This document shows, piece by piece, positions 11,101 through 23,700 of a stretch of DNA of 64,000 nt. Numbering within the stretch: position 1 is the stretch's first letter; each line of letters starts with the position of its first letter. The notes beneath the pieces are model-generated. The model saw only the letters and a program-made list of their open reading frames with translations. It had not been told where the DNA came from and did not search any database. Made by a program: the position numbers and the translations under genes. Origin of the DNA: Plectrocnemia conspersa (taxonomy: Eukaryota; Arthropoda; Insecta; Trichoptera; Polycentropodidae); contig VTFK01000097.1 in assembly GCA_009617715.1 (NCBI GenBank), forward strand, positions 62,001 through 126,000, read 5' to 3'.

Positions 11101-13389
11101 AGTGATGGAACTTGAAGACCAAATACAATAAAATATTTTTCAGAACAACAGCAAGAAAACGATTTGCGAAACATGTTTTTTTAAAACTAACCATATTATA
11201 TTGAGAGTTGAACAAATTTATGTTTTGTATGAAACGAAGAAATTTGGAACCAATTAATCGCATAGTCGAAAATGTATCTTTTATGTATAAATTATAATTA
11301 TATATAAAGTACTATTATATTATACAAACCAATCACGTAAACATAAATTAGTCCAAATGATAATTTACTATTAAAAATATTTTGTGCTTTCCACTTTCAT
11401 TGAAGAAGAGAATCTGCAACTTCAAAATATTTTTTTTAACTCTTGATTAACAGCCAGTACATATTTCTTTACAAGTAATGAAATAAATTATTTTTTATTA
11501 ATTAATGTGAACTTGGAAGTGAAGCGAGATTGATTTCTAATCAGTCATGGTTAGTTGGTGCTTTTTAAATATTTTATAGTATTGCAGTGTCAAACCACAT
11601 ATGTTTTAAACGTGCATTTCACTACACTTATTATTTACGTATGTCTAATCAATATTAGCGTTCTAAAACTACAATGTGTATAATATAATATAATAATATG
11701 TATTTTTAAGAATTTTAAGTAAGCCTAATTAGATATACTCTGCTATATTACTATGTAGTGCAAATGCGTATTTCATCTTTCTTGTATATGCTTATGTAGA
11801 AATCGCCTAATTAGAGACGAGGCAAAGTTTTTTTTGCTCGCGTTAATCTTCTAAAGAAAAGATAAGAGAAATGTTGAAAGAAAATAACATCTCTCTTATT
11901 TTTCTTACCTTTATAGAATCAAGTATAATTTTATTGGAATTGGAAGTCTTATTTTATAAGCTCTAATTTACACACAAACAAGGTATACAGATTTGAATTG
12001 AAATTTTATATTTAATGTTACAAAATTAATATAAATTATTAAAATTAAAAAATACATCTTTAAATTATTAAACATAAACTTTGATACTTCAATATGTGTA
12101 TCGCAATATATAAAACAAACGTAATGATTGATCGATCCACTTACATAATGAGTAATCCATCTAAATGTTTGTGCATTAATTTATTACAAAATGTATTCAG
12201 TATTTTTTTACAAAATCGAAATAAAGAAACCCTTTTATACGCCACATATGCTGCCATGAACAATGAACATTTGATATCAAAACTTATGTTTTAAGTTAGT
12301 TACGCATTGACCTAATTTATTCAGATTTCGTTGAAACTTAAACAATCGAACAATTTTATGTTTCCCAGAATGTCATGCAGGAATTCATCATAATAAGATT
12401 AAATGTCACGATAACTTGTAATGTGATTTATAACCTTTAAATAATGATTGAATTGTGTCGGAGCATTGCTTTTAAAACACATTATTAAACGCGAGCAGAT
12501 TACTGATTAATTAAATTCGATATTAATTATTTTTGCAACCTGCTCATGTTACATATTTTCCGGATCATGAATTTATTATGTTTATAAATCACTTGATTTT
12601 ATAAAAGGCATTTCAGTTTGAAAAGAATGTGGAATAATGAGTAGTGTTGAATTTTTAATTCTGCATTTTTGCCATAAAATATAGCATAAAAATGCTTTGT
12701 TATGGTTTGGTTGTTTGAGCCGAGATATTAATAGTAACGTTTCGAGTGTTTCGCCTTGGAGAAATGCGTCTCACTCCAAATATTAAGAAATATATCCGAG
12801 AACACAGTGTGAGGTTTGGGAAATTATCTGATAAATATTCAAATATAGAAAAATACTGGGAATTAAAATCAATAGTAAAGTTTACGAATTTAACCATCAT
12901 TTCACTTGGTATTTAATGGAATATATTCACCAACATGTTGGTCATTCCTGAAAATATCAAAAGAAAAAATATATTTCAGGAAGACATAAAACAAAGTTGT
13001 TTGACATGAATTTAAGAAATATTGCTTCGAGACAGAAAGTTCAACGATCTACAAATTCAACTAAGATCGATGTTATAATATATAATATTTGTATGTGTCT
13101 TGCATCAAAATATTATATAAGATTTAAAGTGCTATATCAAAGACAAGAGCCCGAATATATTGCGGTGATTTTATTATAGATACTCGAATAAAGGAATAAA
13201 ATTACTTTTTTCTCGGGTGTTTATTAAAATGTAATTTTCATGAGATTTCATATTTAAAATTATTCCTAAATATCATTTAAAATGTAAATTATATTACATT
13301 GCAATATATTTAAAAATAATATCATATTTTATCAATATTGTATATTTTAATATAATAAACAAGCCAAATGTTATATAACAATCAATATT
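8117..13389. other. Non-coding AT-rich stretch, probably 5' intron/UTR of the small minus gene and intergenic DNA
   Basis: Open frames here (around 9.25-9.53, 10.2-10.4, 10.6-10.9 and 12.1-12.3 kb) show no recognisable domain. GC-richer patches at 9330-9520 and 10150-10260 could be UTR exons or old repeats. I find no RNA gene or complete mobile element. Confidence 0.35.
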
Positions 13390-13690
13390 TATTGTTTTTG
13401 TCCCGCACGTTCCACTGTTATGTGTTTTACCAAAATGACGACAAAATCTCTCGATGGGGGAATTCAAGAAGACGTCGTAATTACGGATTTTGAGAAGACC
13501 TTTGACAATGCCTGTCATGGATTATTATTAAAAAAAACGTCAGACCTCGATTGCTCGGATGATTTAACTCGGTTATTCTCAAGTTATTTGAGCGATCGTA
13601 GACAGTTTTTAACCTATCACGGCCGATTGCCGAAAATTATATCACCCTTTCTGGAGTATTTATTAGCGCTCGCTGTGCCCATTTCTGTGC
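13390..13690 (+). pseudogene. LINE reverse transcriptase fragment (Jockey-type)
   Basis: Translated on the plus strand this gives FCPARSTV, a relic of the GFRPGRST-type motif of non-LTR reverse transcriptases. It continues to ITDFEKTFDNACHG, which matches the F-x-D-F-x-K-A-F-D palm motif, and then LTRLFSSYLSDRRQF. The piece covers only the fingers/palm border, about 90 residues of an enzyme several hundred long, and ends abruptly with no catalytic YADD segment. It is a dead 5'- and 3'-truncated copy. The clade is inferred from the motif wording, not from a tree. Confidence 0.8.
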
Positions 13691-13889
13691 AATTAAATAA
13701 ACAGTGAAATATGTTATAATCACGGCGTTTTTCTTACAAAGCATCAATTGAAGTTGATTCAAAGTAATGTAGCATTTGCAATTATAGACAATATAATTAA
13801 AACTATAAATTATGAGTGTGCCAGTAAGTGTTTGGTTATATAAATAATATATCACGAGTATTCTAACAAAATAACCATTGACTTTCCAG
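13691..13889. other. AT-rich spacer
   Basis: Nothing recognisable between the LINE fragment and the first exon-like island. Confidence 0.4.
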
Positions 13890-13933
13890 GATCTAATATT
13901 AAAAGACTAACAGCGGCGATTGGGCAATTGAAG
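13890..13933 (+). other. Exon-like island 1
   Basis: 44 nt preceded by an acceptor-like tract (actttccag) and followed by the donor-like AAG/GTGAAC. One frame is open and reads SNIKRLTAAIGQLK. GC content is above the surroundings. It does not splice in frame to the next island, so a working gene is not supported; it may be a pseudo-exon or part of a decayed element. Confidence 0.2.
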
Positions 13934-14290
13934 GTGAACATAGCAAAGTTAATTAAAAAATTTACAATGCTAGTAATAATAAAAAATCTTCTATTAGTGT
14001 AAACAAAAGTTAAATTTTACCCACTATAAAGTATCGTTTACAGTTAATTTTCAGAAGCAACGATAGATCTAATAACATTTACGTATGGCAAATAATTAAT
14101 ATATGACATATTGCCACTATTTTGAAGAAGATGAAGAGATGTCAATCTACGTGTTTAATCCTCTACAGTGATTTCCGTCAATTTTGTTCTTAGGTTGTCG
14201 TTTAAATATAATTTATGGATTATATTAGTATTAATAATGTGTTCAATGTTTACTTTTGATAAGATCTTATTGTTTTTAATTATTTTTCAG

Positions 14291-14330
14291 AAGCAATGAT
14301 AAAACAATTTGATGACCTATATGGCAAAAA
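14291..14330 (+). other. Exon-like island 2 with degraded copy at about 14055
   Basis: 40 nt between a strong acceptor (tatttttcag) and a consensus donor (gtaagt). The open frame reads AMIKQFDDLYGKK. A degenerate copy with the same acceptor-like lead-in starts at 14055 and shares AAGCAA-GAT and TATGGCAAA words. The word aagcaatgataa also recurs at about 14778. This suggests local duplication of an exon-sized module. No function is recognised. Confidence 0.25.
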
Positions 14331-14801
14331 GTAAGTCTTTTCATGTTAAAGTCACTGTCAGCAAGTATTATCTTTTTATAAAGAACATATTACATAAGTT
14401 TGATGTAACTGAATATCTTGAATTTGGCTATTCCGAAAGAGGAATTATGGCACAGAACAAACATTGAATAAAAACCATGACGTATACATATTTTTCCACA
14501 TCGGAATTTAAAATAACCCACTTTTAGATATTTTGGCTATCGATTATTTCAGGTATGATCATTGTAAAATGTCGTTTATTAGACAACATCCAAGAAACTA
14601 CACATTTATAAGCTGACCGTTTGCTGATATATATAGCGTTCCCACTGCGACAGCCGATTTGATCGACATTAACTTTCAATCCTCATACATACTAAGGATA
14701 TATTACACGTTCACATTTAAAACATACCCGGTGTATTTTCAATTTTTAAAATCTAACGTATATGTGCATTAAATCGGAAGCAATGATAATGTTTATGTAA
14801 T

Positions 14802-15189
14802 ATAAAAGAAAAAACTCACTTTTCGGCGTCGGAGCCCGGTGACGGAAATTCAAAATTTGAAGATTTGATTAGGAAGATTGTTTTATGATTGTTTATCTAA
14901 TATAATCAATGTATTCTTCTTATCCTAAACACGTTATGCATATATTTAATTTTCATAGCTATAACACACCTAGTTAATTTGCAATCCAATTATTTATAAA
15001 AGAAAAAACTCACTTTTCGACCTCAGAGCCTGTCGCCGGGAATTCAAAATTTGAAGATTTCATTACGAAGATTGTTTTATGATTGTTTATCTAGTTTAAT
15101 CAATGTATTATTCTAATCCTCAATACATTATGTATATATTTAATTTTCATAGTTATAACACACCTAGTTAATTTGCAATCCTATTATTT
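14802..15189. repeat. Direct tandem duplication, 194-bp period
   Basis: Two copies, 14802-14995 and 14996-15189, each begin ataaaagaaaaaactcactt and end in tagttaatttgcaatcc plus a short AT run. They differ by scattered substitutions, including in the GC-rich patch after the start. The duplication therefore looks old rather than an assembly echo. Confidence 0.85.
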
Positions 15190-15560
15190 ATATTCAGTCA
15201 AATGACGAATTAATGAAAATTATTGTCGCGTAGAAAAAATTTATTATTAAAAAAGAATTATTTAAAACTGTTGTCATGGTACTATCGGCCATCTTGTTTT
15301 ATATTTGAATGCTCATTTTTTATTGGTCGAAACAACAGAACGCATTACCGGCGCCTCGGATAGCAAGTAAGTAAATTCAAATTTTATTATTATAATTAAA
15401 TATATTTCCTTTGTTTACGTGTATACACCGTTCATACAAAGCGATACGATTTAAAGACTAGATATTTAAGCGGAGAATGTTTCATTTAATGTTATGTGCG
15501 TTCGGAAGCGTCTTAGAACAATTATATTATAGATTATTATTATTATTAATATTATTGTAT
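15140..15560. repeat. Dispersed repeat, copy 1 (related to 40660-41030)
   Basis: Shares, in the same order, tagttaatttgcaatcc, attaatgaaaattatt, atcttgttttatattt, a cattggtcga-like word, gcgatacgat and a (c)ggaagcg...aacaattatat segment with the second copy at 40.7 kb. The two are diverged, with indels. The element type is unknown; I see no terminal inverted repeats or coding part. Confidence 0.6.
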
Positions 15561-15602
15561 AACAAATATTTTTTGTATCAAATTTTAAAAGAATATTTTC
15601 AG

Positions 15603-15657
15603 AAAACAATAAAAAAGTATTTGACCCACTAGTACCTTTTATGTGTAATGGAAAGTG
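15603..15657 (+). other. Exon-like island 3
   Basis: 55 nt after acceptor-like aatattttcag and before GTAAAT. One frame is open (NNKKVFDPLVPFMCNGK). Its start resembles island 2 (CAATaAAAaa-TTTGA), which hints at the same duplicated module. Low confidence. Confidence 0.2.
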
Positions 15658-15882
15658 GTAAATATTGTATATATATACTAATAAATTGAATATATGCGAA
15701 ATTGCTCAAAGAAAATCGAAAGTCAGTATTACTATAAACATGACATCATAAATTAGTAAATGTATAATCGTAACGTGTGGATTAGTCTAAATGTTCTATA
15801 ACGATTTGATCAAATTCCATAGTTTATAGTTTATTTTATTTTTAAAATAAATAAAATATTCTTAGTTTTGTTTGTGCTATAG

Positions 15883-16007
15883 CAAAATCTGATATCGAAG
15901 CTCGCATAGCAGAGAGTGAGTTACAAAATTCTCATGTCCTAATATCATGCCGGAGACATAAAGCATCAGGCCAAAAGAGCAGATGCATGAGCAGAACTTG
16001 TAGTTAG
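15883..16007 (+). other. Exon-like island 4, open to a stop
   Basis: After acceptor-like tttgtgctatag the frame is open for about 41 codons, starting KSDIEARIAESELQNS and ending in a TAG at 16005-16007. A donor-like GTGAGT lies inside at 15916. The product is hydrophilic and not recognised. It could be a terminal exon of a decayed gene or chance. Confidence 0.22.
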
Positions 16008-16419
16008 GGAGTGCATTCCGATTAATCAACGACCTGGCACTATGCCTATTGGCGTTTATAGAATAAATAAAATGAAAATTGCACGCGAAAGCGTTTCACT
16101 AATAACAGTAATGAGACATCACTTATACAGCGCATAGTTGGACATAGTTTGCAAGAGTAATTTATATTATTTCTACATTATTTTGTATGTAAAAGTTTTT
16201 AAAATGAATTGGTTACTATTTAGATAATAGATGACTTAGTATGTTACATTATTGGTTACACAGTAAGCTATATCAGTTACAAAAATTAATTACATAATTG
16301 CCTTCTATGGTATACCATACTATATTGACTTCTTTCTCATACCTTATATAGTGCAATCAATCAATTTAATGTTACGCCTAAAAATATTTAGTATGACAGC
16401 ACTAAATTAACCTCTTTGC
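16008..16419. other. AT-rich spacer
   Basis: An open run just after island 4 (RECIPINQRPGTMPIG, about 16005-16060) is intriguing but is preceded by an in-frame stop and is not recognised. Otherwise nothing is seen. Confidence 0.3.
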
Positions 16420-16720
16420 AAATTACCATCATCACTATTGGCCTAACAACCCAAGAGGCGTTTTCGCCCCCTCTAAGAATGTTCTCTGTTCCTTCGGTTG
16501 CTAGCTCCGGCAGCACTTGCATCTTTTGTCACATCGTCCAACCACAGAAGCTTTGGTCTGCTGACCGATCTTGGCCATCAGGCTTGTTATCCAGCAATTA
16601 CATAGGCAGATGAGTAGAGTCCATTTGTGGCTAATTCCTTCATGAATGCATATGTGCCTCTATTTATTGAATCATATGCAGCTTTAAAATTAATAAATAG
16701 GTAATGCGTTTTGAAATTAA
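16420..16720 (-). pseudogene. LINE reverse transcriptase remnant with internal deletion
   Basis: On the minus strand about 16715-16620 reads INFKAAYDSINRG, the palm motif DFxxAYDS typical of RTE/craniofacial-type LINE reverse transcriptases. Directly after it (16600-16420) comes a piece resembling the C-terminal region of such LINEs, where a phrase of the type RPKLLWLDDV is read. The catalytic YADD box, thumb and much of the palm are missing between them, and stops occur. It is an internally deleted dead copy of a family distinct from the Jockey-type fragments at 13.4 and 48 kb. Confidence 0.65.
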
Positions 16721-17744
16721 ATTTCTTATTTTTTTTAAATATCTTTTCGTTGCTAATAGTAAATAAATATCTTTGGTTCAGAAATAAATGTGTAAAGAAT
16801 CCATTTCTAAAATATTAAAAAACTGAGTAAATGAAAGTGTAACAGAAGGCAAAAACACTTGGCTTTTTGCCGAAAATTTCACGTGCTAAACTTCTATAAT
16901 TCTTTTTTCGCATCATGAAAAACATAAGCAAAAAATATTTTGAACCGCAAACTCTCCGAATAAAATGGCAAAATATTTATTTTCGAAACGAATCCACCGC
17001 AGAAATAGCGCACTACGGTTAAGATTATTTTTAAAATATTATTTAAAAAAACAACATGGGTAAATTAAGAAAGTAATAGTTCATACTTAACCACCGCCTT
17101 ATTTCCTGTCGATTGAGGGGGAAATGTATATATAATGAAATAAGTCGATATAGTTTTATTGCTCCTGGAAAGAAATGGGCTGTCTCAAAAGCAAAGCTAA
17201 GGTTATCGCAACGAACGCTTATGAAATCTGTCATCTCCTTTTACCCCCTTTGATAAAGTTCACGTAATGGAAAATATCATGATTTTTATATCGTTGTAAA
17301 AACGTCGAATTCGATAATGGTGGTATATATTTACGCTGTGTATTACATGATGGCTGAAAAAGAACACATATATTTTATTAAAATTATTTTAGATGCTTAT
17401 TTTATTTTAGTTGTTTAAAATGTACGTATATTCTTCAAAACCTGACTGTATACATTATAACTATAGAATATTTTTGTTGTAAATCTACTTACGTAACAGA
17501 CGTTTGCCGGAAACATTCCAGCGTATACCAATAATAGTCAAGCAATTGGGTACATTTTTATCAATTGTACCTGACTTATATAATATATAAATATGTACAT
17601 ATGAGTCAATACATATTTAATCAATAAATAACTATAATTTTAAATATGGATAAATTGTGAAATACTTTCACTATAAAAAATATGTCCATTACCAGAGGCT
17701 TCATTACAACTTGAAAAAATTAGCACTCAAAATATACTCTTATC
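16721..17744. other. AT-rich non-coding DNA left of the satellite
   Basis: No gene or repeat that I can support. The first recognisable satellite words appear at about 17745. Confidence 0.4.
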
Positions 17745-20700
17745 CAAATTGCAATTTTATCGATCCAGTTAAAACCTCCTAGGCAAAAGTTAACGTCTCA
17801 AATAACTTCCGAAAAATTAAATTGAGATAAACACTTTCTTTTAACTTTTTATAGAACTCAATCTAATACACAACTTTGCATTAAAACATTTGCAATTTTA
17901 TACAAATTGCAAATTTTATCGATCCAGTTTAAAACCTCCTAGGCAGAAGTTAACGTCTCAAATAACTTCCGAAATATTGAATTGAGATAAACACTTTTTT
18001 TAAACTTTTTATAGAACTCAATCTAATACACAACTTTGCATTAAAACATTTGCCATTTTATACAAATTGCAACTTTTATCGATCCAGTTAAAACCTCCTA
18101 GGCAGAAGTTAACGTCTCAAATAACTTTCGAAAAATTAAATTGAGACAAACACTTTCCTTGAACTTTTTATAGAACTCAATCTAATACACAACTTTGCAT
18201 TAAAACATTTGCCATTTTATACAAATTGCAAATTTTATCGATCCAGTTAAAACCTCCTAGGCAGAAGTTAACGTCTCAAATAACTTCCGAAATAATGAAT
18301 TGAGATAAACACTTTCTTTTAACTTTTTATAGAACTCAATCTAATACACAACTTTGCATTAAAACATTTGCCATTTTATACAAATTGCAAATTTTATCGA
18401 CCCAGTTAAAAACTCCTAGGCAGAAGTTAACGTCTCAAATAACTTCCGAAATAATGAATTGAGATAAACACTTTTTTTAAACTTTTTATAGAACTCAATC
18501 TAATACACAACTTTGCATTAAAACATTTGCCATTTTATACAAATTGCAAATTTTATCGATCCAGTTAAAACCTCCTAGGCAGAAGTTAACGTCTCAAATA
18601 ACTTCCGAAAAATAATGAATTGAGATAAAACACTTTTTTTAAACTTTTTTATAGAACTCAATCTAATACACAACTTTGCATTAAAACATTTGCCATTTTA
18701 TACAAATTGCAACTTTTATCGATCCAGTTAAAACCTCCTAGGCAGAAGTTAACGTCTCAAATAACTTCCGAAAAATTGAATTGAGATAAACACTTTTTTT
18801 AAACTTTTTATAGAACTCAATCTAATACACAACTTTGCATTAAAACATTTGCCATTTTATACAAATTGCAACTTTTATCGATCCAGTTAAAACCTCCTAG
18901 GCAGAAGTTAACGTCTCAAATAACTTCCGAAAAATTGAATTGAGATAAACACTTTCCTTAAACTTTTTATAGAACTCAATCTAATACACAACTTTGCATT
19001 AAAACATTTGCCATTTTATACAAATTGCAACTTTTATCGATCCAGTTAAAACCTCCTAGGCAGAAGTTAACGTCTCAAATAACTTCCGAAAAATTGAATT
19101 GAGATAAACACTTTTTTTAAACTTTTTATAGAACTCAATCTAATACACAACTTTGCATTAAAACATTTGCCATTTTATACAAATTGCAAATTTTATCGAC
19201 CCAGTTAAAACCTCCTAGGCAGAAGTTAACGTCTCAAATAACTTCCGAAAAAATGAATTGAGATAAACACTTTTTTAAATTTTTATAGAACTCAATCTAA
19301 TACACAACTTTGCATTAAAACATTTGCCATTTTATACAAATTGCAAATTTTATCGACCCAGTTAAAACCTCCTAGACAGAAGTTAACGTCTCAAATAACT
19401 TCCAAAATATTAAATTGAGATAAACACTTTTTTTTAAACTTTTTTTTATAGAACTCAATCTAATACACAACTTTGCATTAAAACATTTGCCATTTTATAC
19501 AAATTGCAACTTTTATCGATCCAGTTAAAACCTCCTAGGCAGAAGTTAACGTCTCAAATAACTTCCGAAAAATTAAATTGAGACAAACACTTTTTTTGAA
19601 CTTTTTATAGAACTCAATCTAATACACAACTTTGCATTAAAACATTTGCCATTTTATACAAATTGCAACTTTTATCGATCCAGTTAAAACCTCCTAGGCA
19701 GAAGTTAACGTCTCAAATAACTTCCGAAAAATTAAATTGAGATAAACACTTTTTTTAGAACTTTTTTATAGAACTCAATCTAATACACAACTTTGCATTA
19801 AAACATTTGCCATTTTATACAAATTGCAAATTTTATCGATCCAGTTAAAAACCTCCTAGGCAGAAGTTAACGTCTCAAATAACTTCCGTAAAATAATGAA
19901 TTGAGATAAACACTTTTTTAGAACTTTTTATAGAACTCAATCTAATACACAACTTTGCATTAAAACATTTGCCATTTTATACAAATTGCAAATTTTATCG
20001 ACCCAGTTAAAAACTCCTAGGCAGAAGTTAACGTCTCAAATAACTTCCGAAATAATTAATTGAGATAAACACTTTTTTTAGAACTTTTTTTTATAGAACT
20101 CAATCTAATACACAACTTTGCATTAAAACATTTGCCATTTTATACAAATTGCAAATTTTATCGATCCAGTTAAAACCTCCTAGGCAAAAGTTAACGTCTC
20201 AAATAACTTCCGAAAATTAAATTGAGAGATAACACTTTTTTTTAACTTTTTTTATAGAACTCAATGTAATACACAACTTTGCATTAAAACATTTGCCATT
20301 TTATACAAATTGCAAAATTTTATCGATCCAGTTAAAACCTCCTAGGCAAAGTTAACGTCTCAAATAACTTCCGAAATATTTAATTGAGATAAACACTTAT
20401 CTTAAACTTTTTATAGAACTCAATCTAAGACACAACTTTTCAGTCAAACATTTGCCATTTTATACAAATATCAAATCCTATTAAAACCTCCCATGCATAA
20501 GTTAACGTCTTAAATACCTTTCGTAAAATTATAGTTAGATAAATACTTTTTTAAAACTTTTTATAGAACTCAATGTAATATACAACTTTGCGATCAAACA
20601 TTTGCCAGTTTATACAAATTGCAAATTTTATCGAACCAATTAAAATCTCCTAGGCAAAAGTTAACGTCTCAAATAACTTCCGTAAAAAAATAAAATTGAG

Positions 20701-23700
20701 ATAAACACTTTTTTTTAGAACTTTTTTATAGAACTCAATGTAATACACAACTTTGCATTCAAACATTTGCCATTTTATACAAATTGCAACTTTTATCGAT
20801 CCAGTTAAAACCTCCTAGGCAAAAGTTAACGTCTCAAATAACTTCCGAAAAATTAAATTGAGATAAACACTTTTTTTTTAAATTTTTTTTTTATAGAACT
20901 CAATGTAATACACAACTTTGCATTCAAACATTTGCCATTTTATACAAATTGCAAATTTTATCGATCCAGTTAAAACCTCCTATGCAAAAGTTAACGTCTC
21001 AAATAACTTCCGAAATATTTAATTGAGATAAACACTTTTTTCTAACTTTTTATAGAACTCAATCTAATACACAACTTTGCATTAAAACATTTGCAATTTT
21101 ATACAAACTGCAACTTTTATCGATCCAGTTAAAACCTCCTAGGCAAAAGTTAACGTCTCAAATAACTTCCGAAATATTCAATTGAGATAAACACTTTTTT
21201 AAACTTTTTATAGAACTCAATCTAATACACAACTTTGCATTCAAACATTTGCCATTTTATTCAAATTGCAAATTTTATCGATCCAGTTAAAAACCTCCTA
21301 GGCAAAAGTTAACGTCTCAAATAACTTCCGAAAAAATTGAATTGAGATAAACACTTTTTTAAAACTTTTTTATAGAACTCAATCTAATACACAACTTTGC
21401 ATTCAAACATTTGCCATTTTATACAAATTACAAATTTTATCGATCCAGTTAAAACCTCCTAGGCAAAAGTTAACGTCTCAAATAACTTCCGAAATAATTA
21501 ATTGAGATAAACACTTTTTTTAACTTTTTTATAGAACTCAATCTAATACAATTTTTGCATTCAAACATTTGCCATTTTATTCAAATTGCAAATTTTATCG
21601 ATCCAGTTAAAACCTCCTAGGCAAAAGTTAACGTCTCAAATAACTTCCGAAATAATTAATTGAGATAAACACTTTCTTTTACTTTTTTTTATAGAACTCA
21701 ATCTAATACACAACTTTGCATTCAAACATTTGCCATTTTATTCAAATTGCAAATTTTATCGATCCAGTTAAAACCTCCTAGGCAAAGTTAACGTCTCAAA
21801 TAACTTCCGAAATAATTAATTGAGATAAACACTTTTTTTTTATTTTTTTATAGAATAGAACTCAATCTAATACACAACTTTGCATTCAAACATTTGCCAT
21901 TTTATTCAAATTGCAAATTTTATCGATCCAGTTAAAAACCTCCTAGGCAAAAGTTAACGTCTCAAATAACTTCCAAAAAAATAAAAATTGAGATAAACAC
22001 TTGCTTAAAACTTTTTATAGAACTCAATCTAATACACAACTTTGCATTCAAACATTTGCCATTTTATACAAATTAAAAAATTTTATCGATCCAGTTAAAA
22101 CCTCCTAGGCAAAAGTTAACGTCTCAAATAACTTCCGAAAATTAAATTGAGATTAAACACTTTTTTTAACTTTTTATAGAACTCAATTTAATAACAACTT
22201 TGCATTAAAACATTAAAATTTTTACAAATTGCATTTTTTTATCGATCCAGTTAAAACCTCCTAGGCAAAAAAGTTAACGTCTCAAATAACTTCCGAAATA
22301 ATTAAATTGAGATAAAAACTTTTTTTTTAAACTTTTTTTATAGAACTCAATCTAATACACAACTTATTTAAACATTTGCCATTTTATGCAAATTGCAAAT
22401 TTTATCGATCCAGTTAAAACCTCCTATGTAATTCTTAACGTCTCAAATAACTTCCGAAATAATGAATTGAGACAAACACTTTTTTTTAACTTTTTATAGA
22501 ACTCAATGTAATACACATCTTTTTTGCATTAAAACATTTGCCATTTTATGCAAATTGCAAATTTTATCGATCCAGTTAAAACCTCCTAGGCAAAAGCAAA
22601 ATAATTAATTGAGATAAACACTTTTTTTAAAACTTTTTTAATAGAACTCAACTTTGCATAATACACAAATTTTGCATTCAAACATTTTTTTAAAAACAAA
22701 TTGCAAATTTTATAACTTAATCAGTTAAAAAATCCTAGAATTTTTTTTTTCAAATAACTTCCGAAATAATTTTAAAAAAAATTTTTTATTTTAAACTCAA
22801 TTTTTTATCAACTTTTAAATTCAAATATTTTCAAAAAAAAAAAATAAAATTTTTAATTAAATTTTAAATTTAAAATTTTAAAAGGCAATTTTAACGTCTT
22901 TAAAAATAAACAAAAATTTTTAAAAAAATTTTTTATAACTCAATTTAAAACATTTTAACTTTGCATTCAAACATTAAAATTTTTTTTTCAAATTGCAAAT
23001 TTTATCGATCCAATTTTAAAGTTAAAACCTCCTAGGCAAAAGTTAACGTCTCAAATAACTTCCGAAATAATTAAATTGAGATAAACACTTTCTTTAACTT
23101 TTTATAGAACTCAATCTAATTTTTTTGATTCAAACATTTAATTTTTTTCAAATTCAATTTTTTTTTATCGAAGTTAAAACCTCCTTTGCAAAAGTTATTA
23201 ATTCAAATAACTTTCCGAAATTAATTGAGATAAACACTTTTTTCTAAATTTTATAATCATTAATAACAACTTTGCATTCAAAACATTTGCCATTTTATTC
23301 AAATTGCAAAATTTTATCGATCCAGTTAAAACCTCCTAGGCAAAGTTAACGTCTCAAATAACTTCCGAAATAATTAATTGAGATAAACACTTTCTTTAAT
23401 TTTTTTTATAGAACTCAATCTAATACACAACTTTGCATTCAAACATTTGCCATTTTATTCAAATTGCAAATTTTATCGATCCAGTTAAAACCTCCTAGGC
23501 AAAAGTTAACGTCTCAAATAACTTCCAAAAATAATTAATTGAGATAAACACTTGCTTCTAACTTTTTTATAGAACTCAATCTAATACACAACTTTGCATT
23601 CAAACATTTGCCATTTTATTCAAATTGCAAATTTTATCGATCCAGTTAAAACCTCCTAGGCAAAAGTTAACGTCTCAAATAACTTCCGAAATAATTAATT

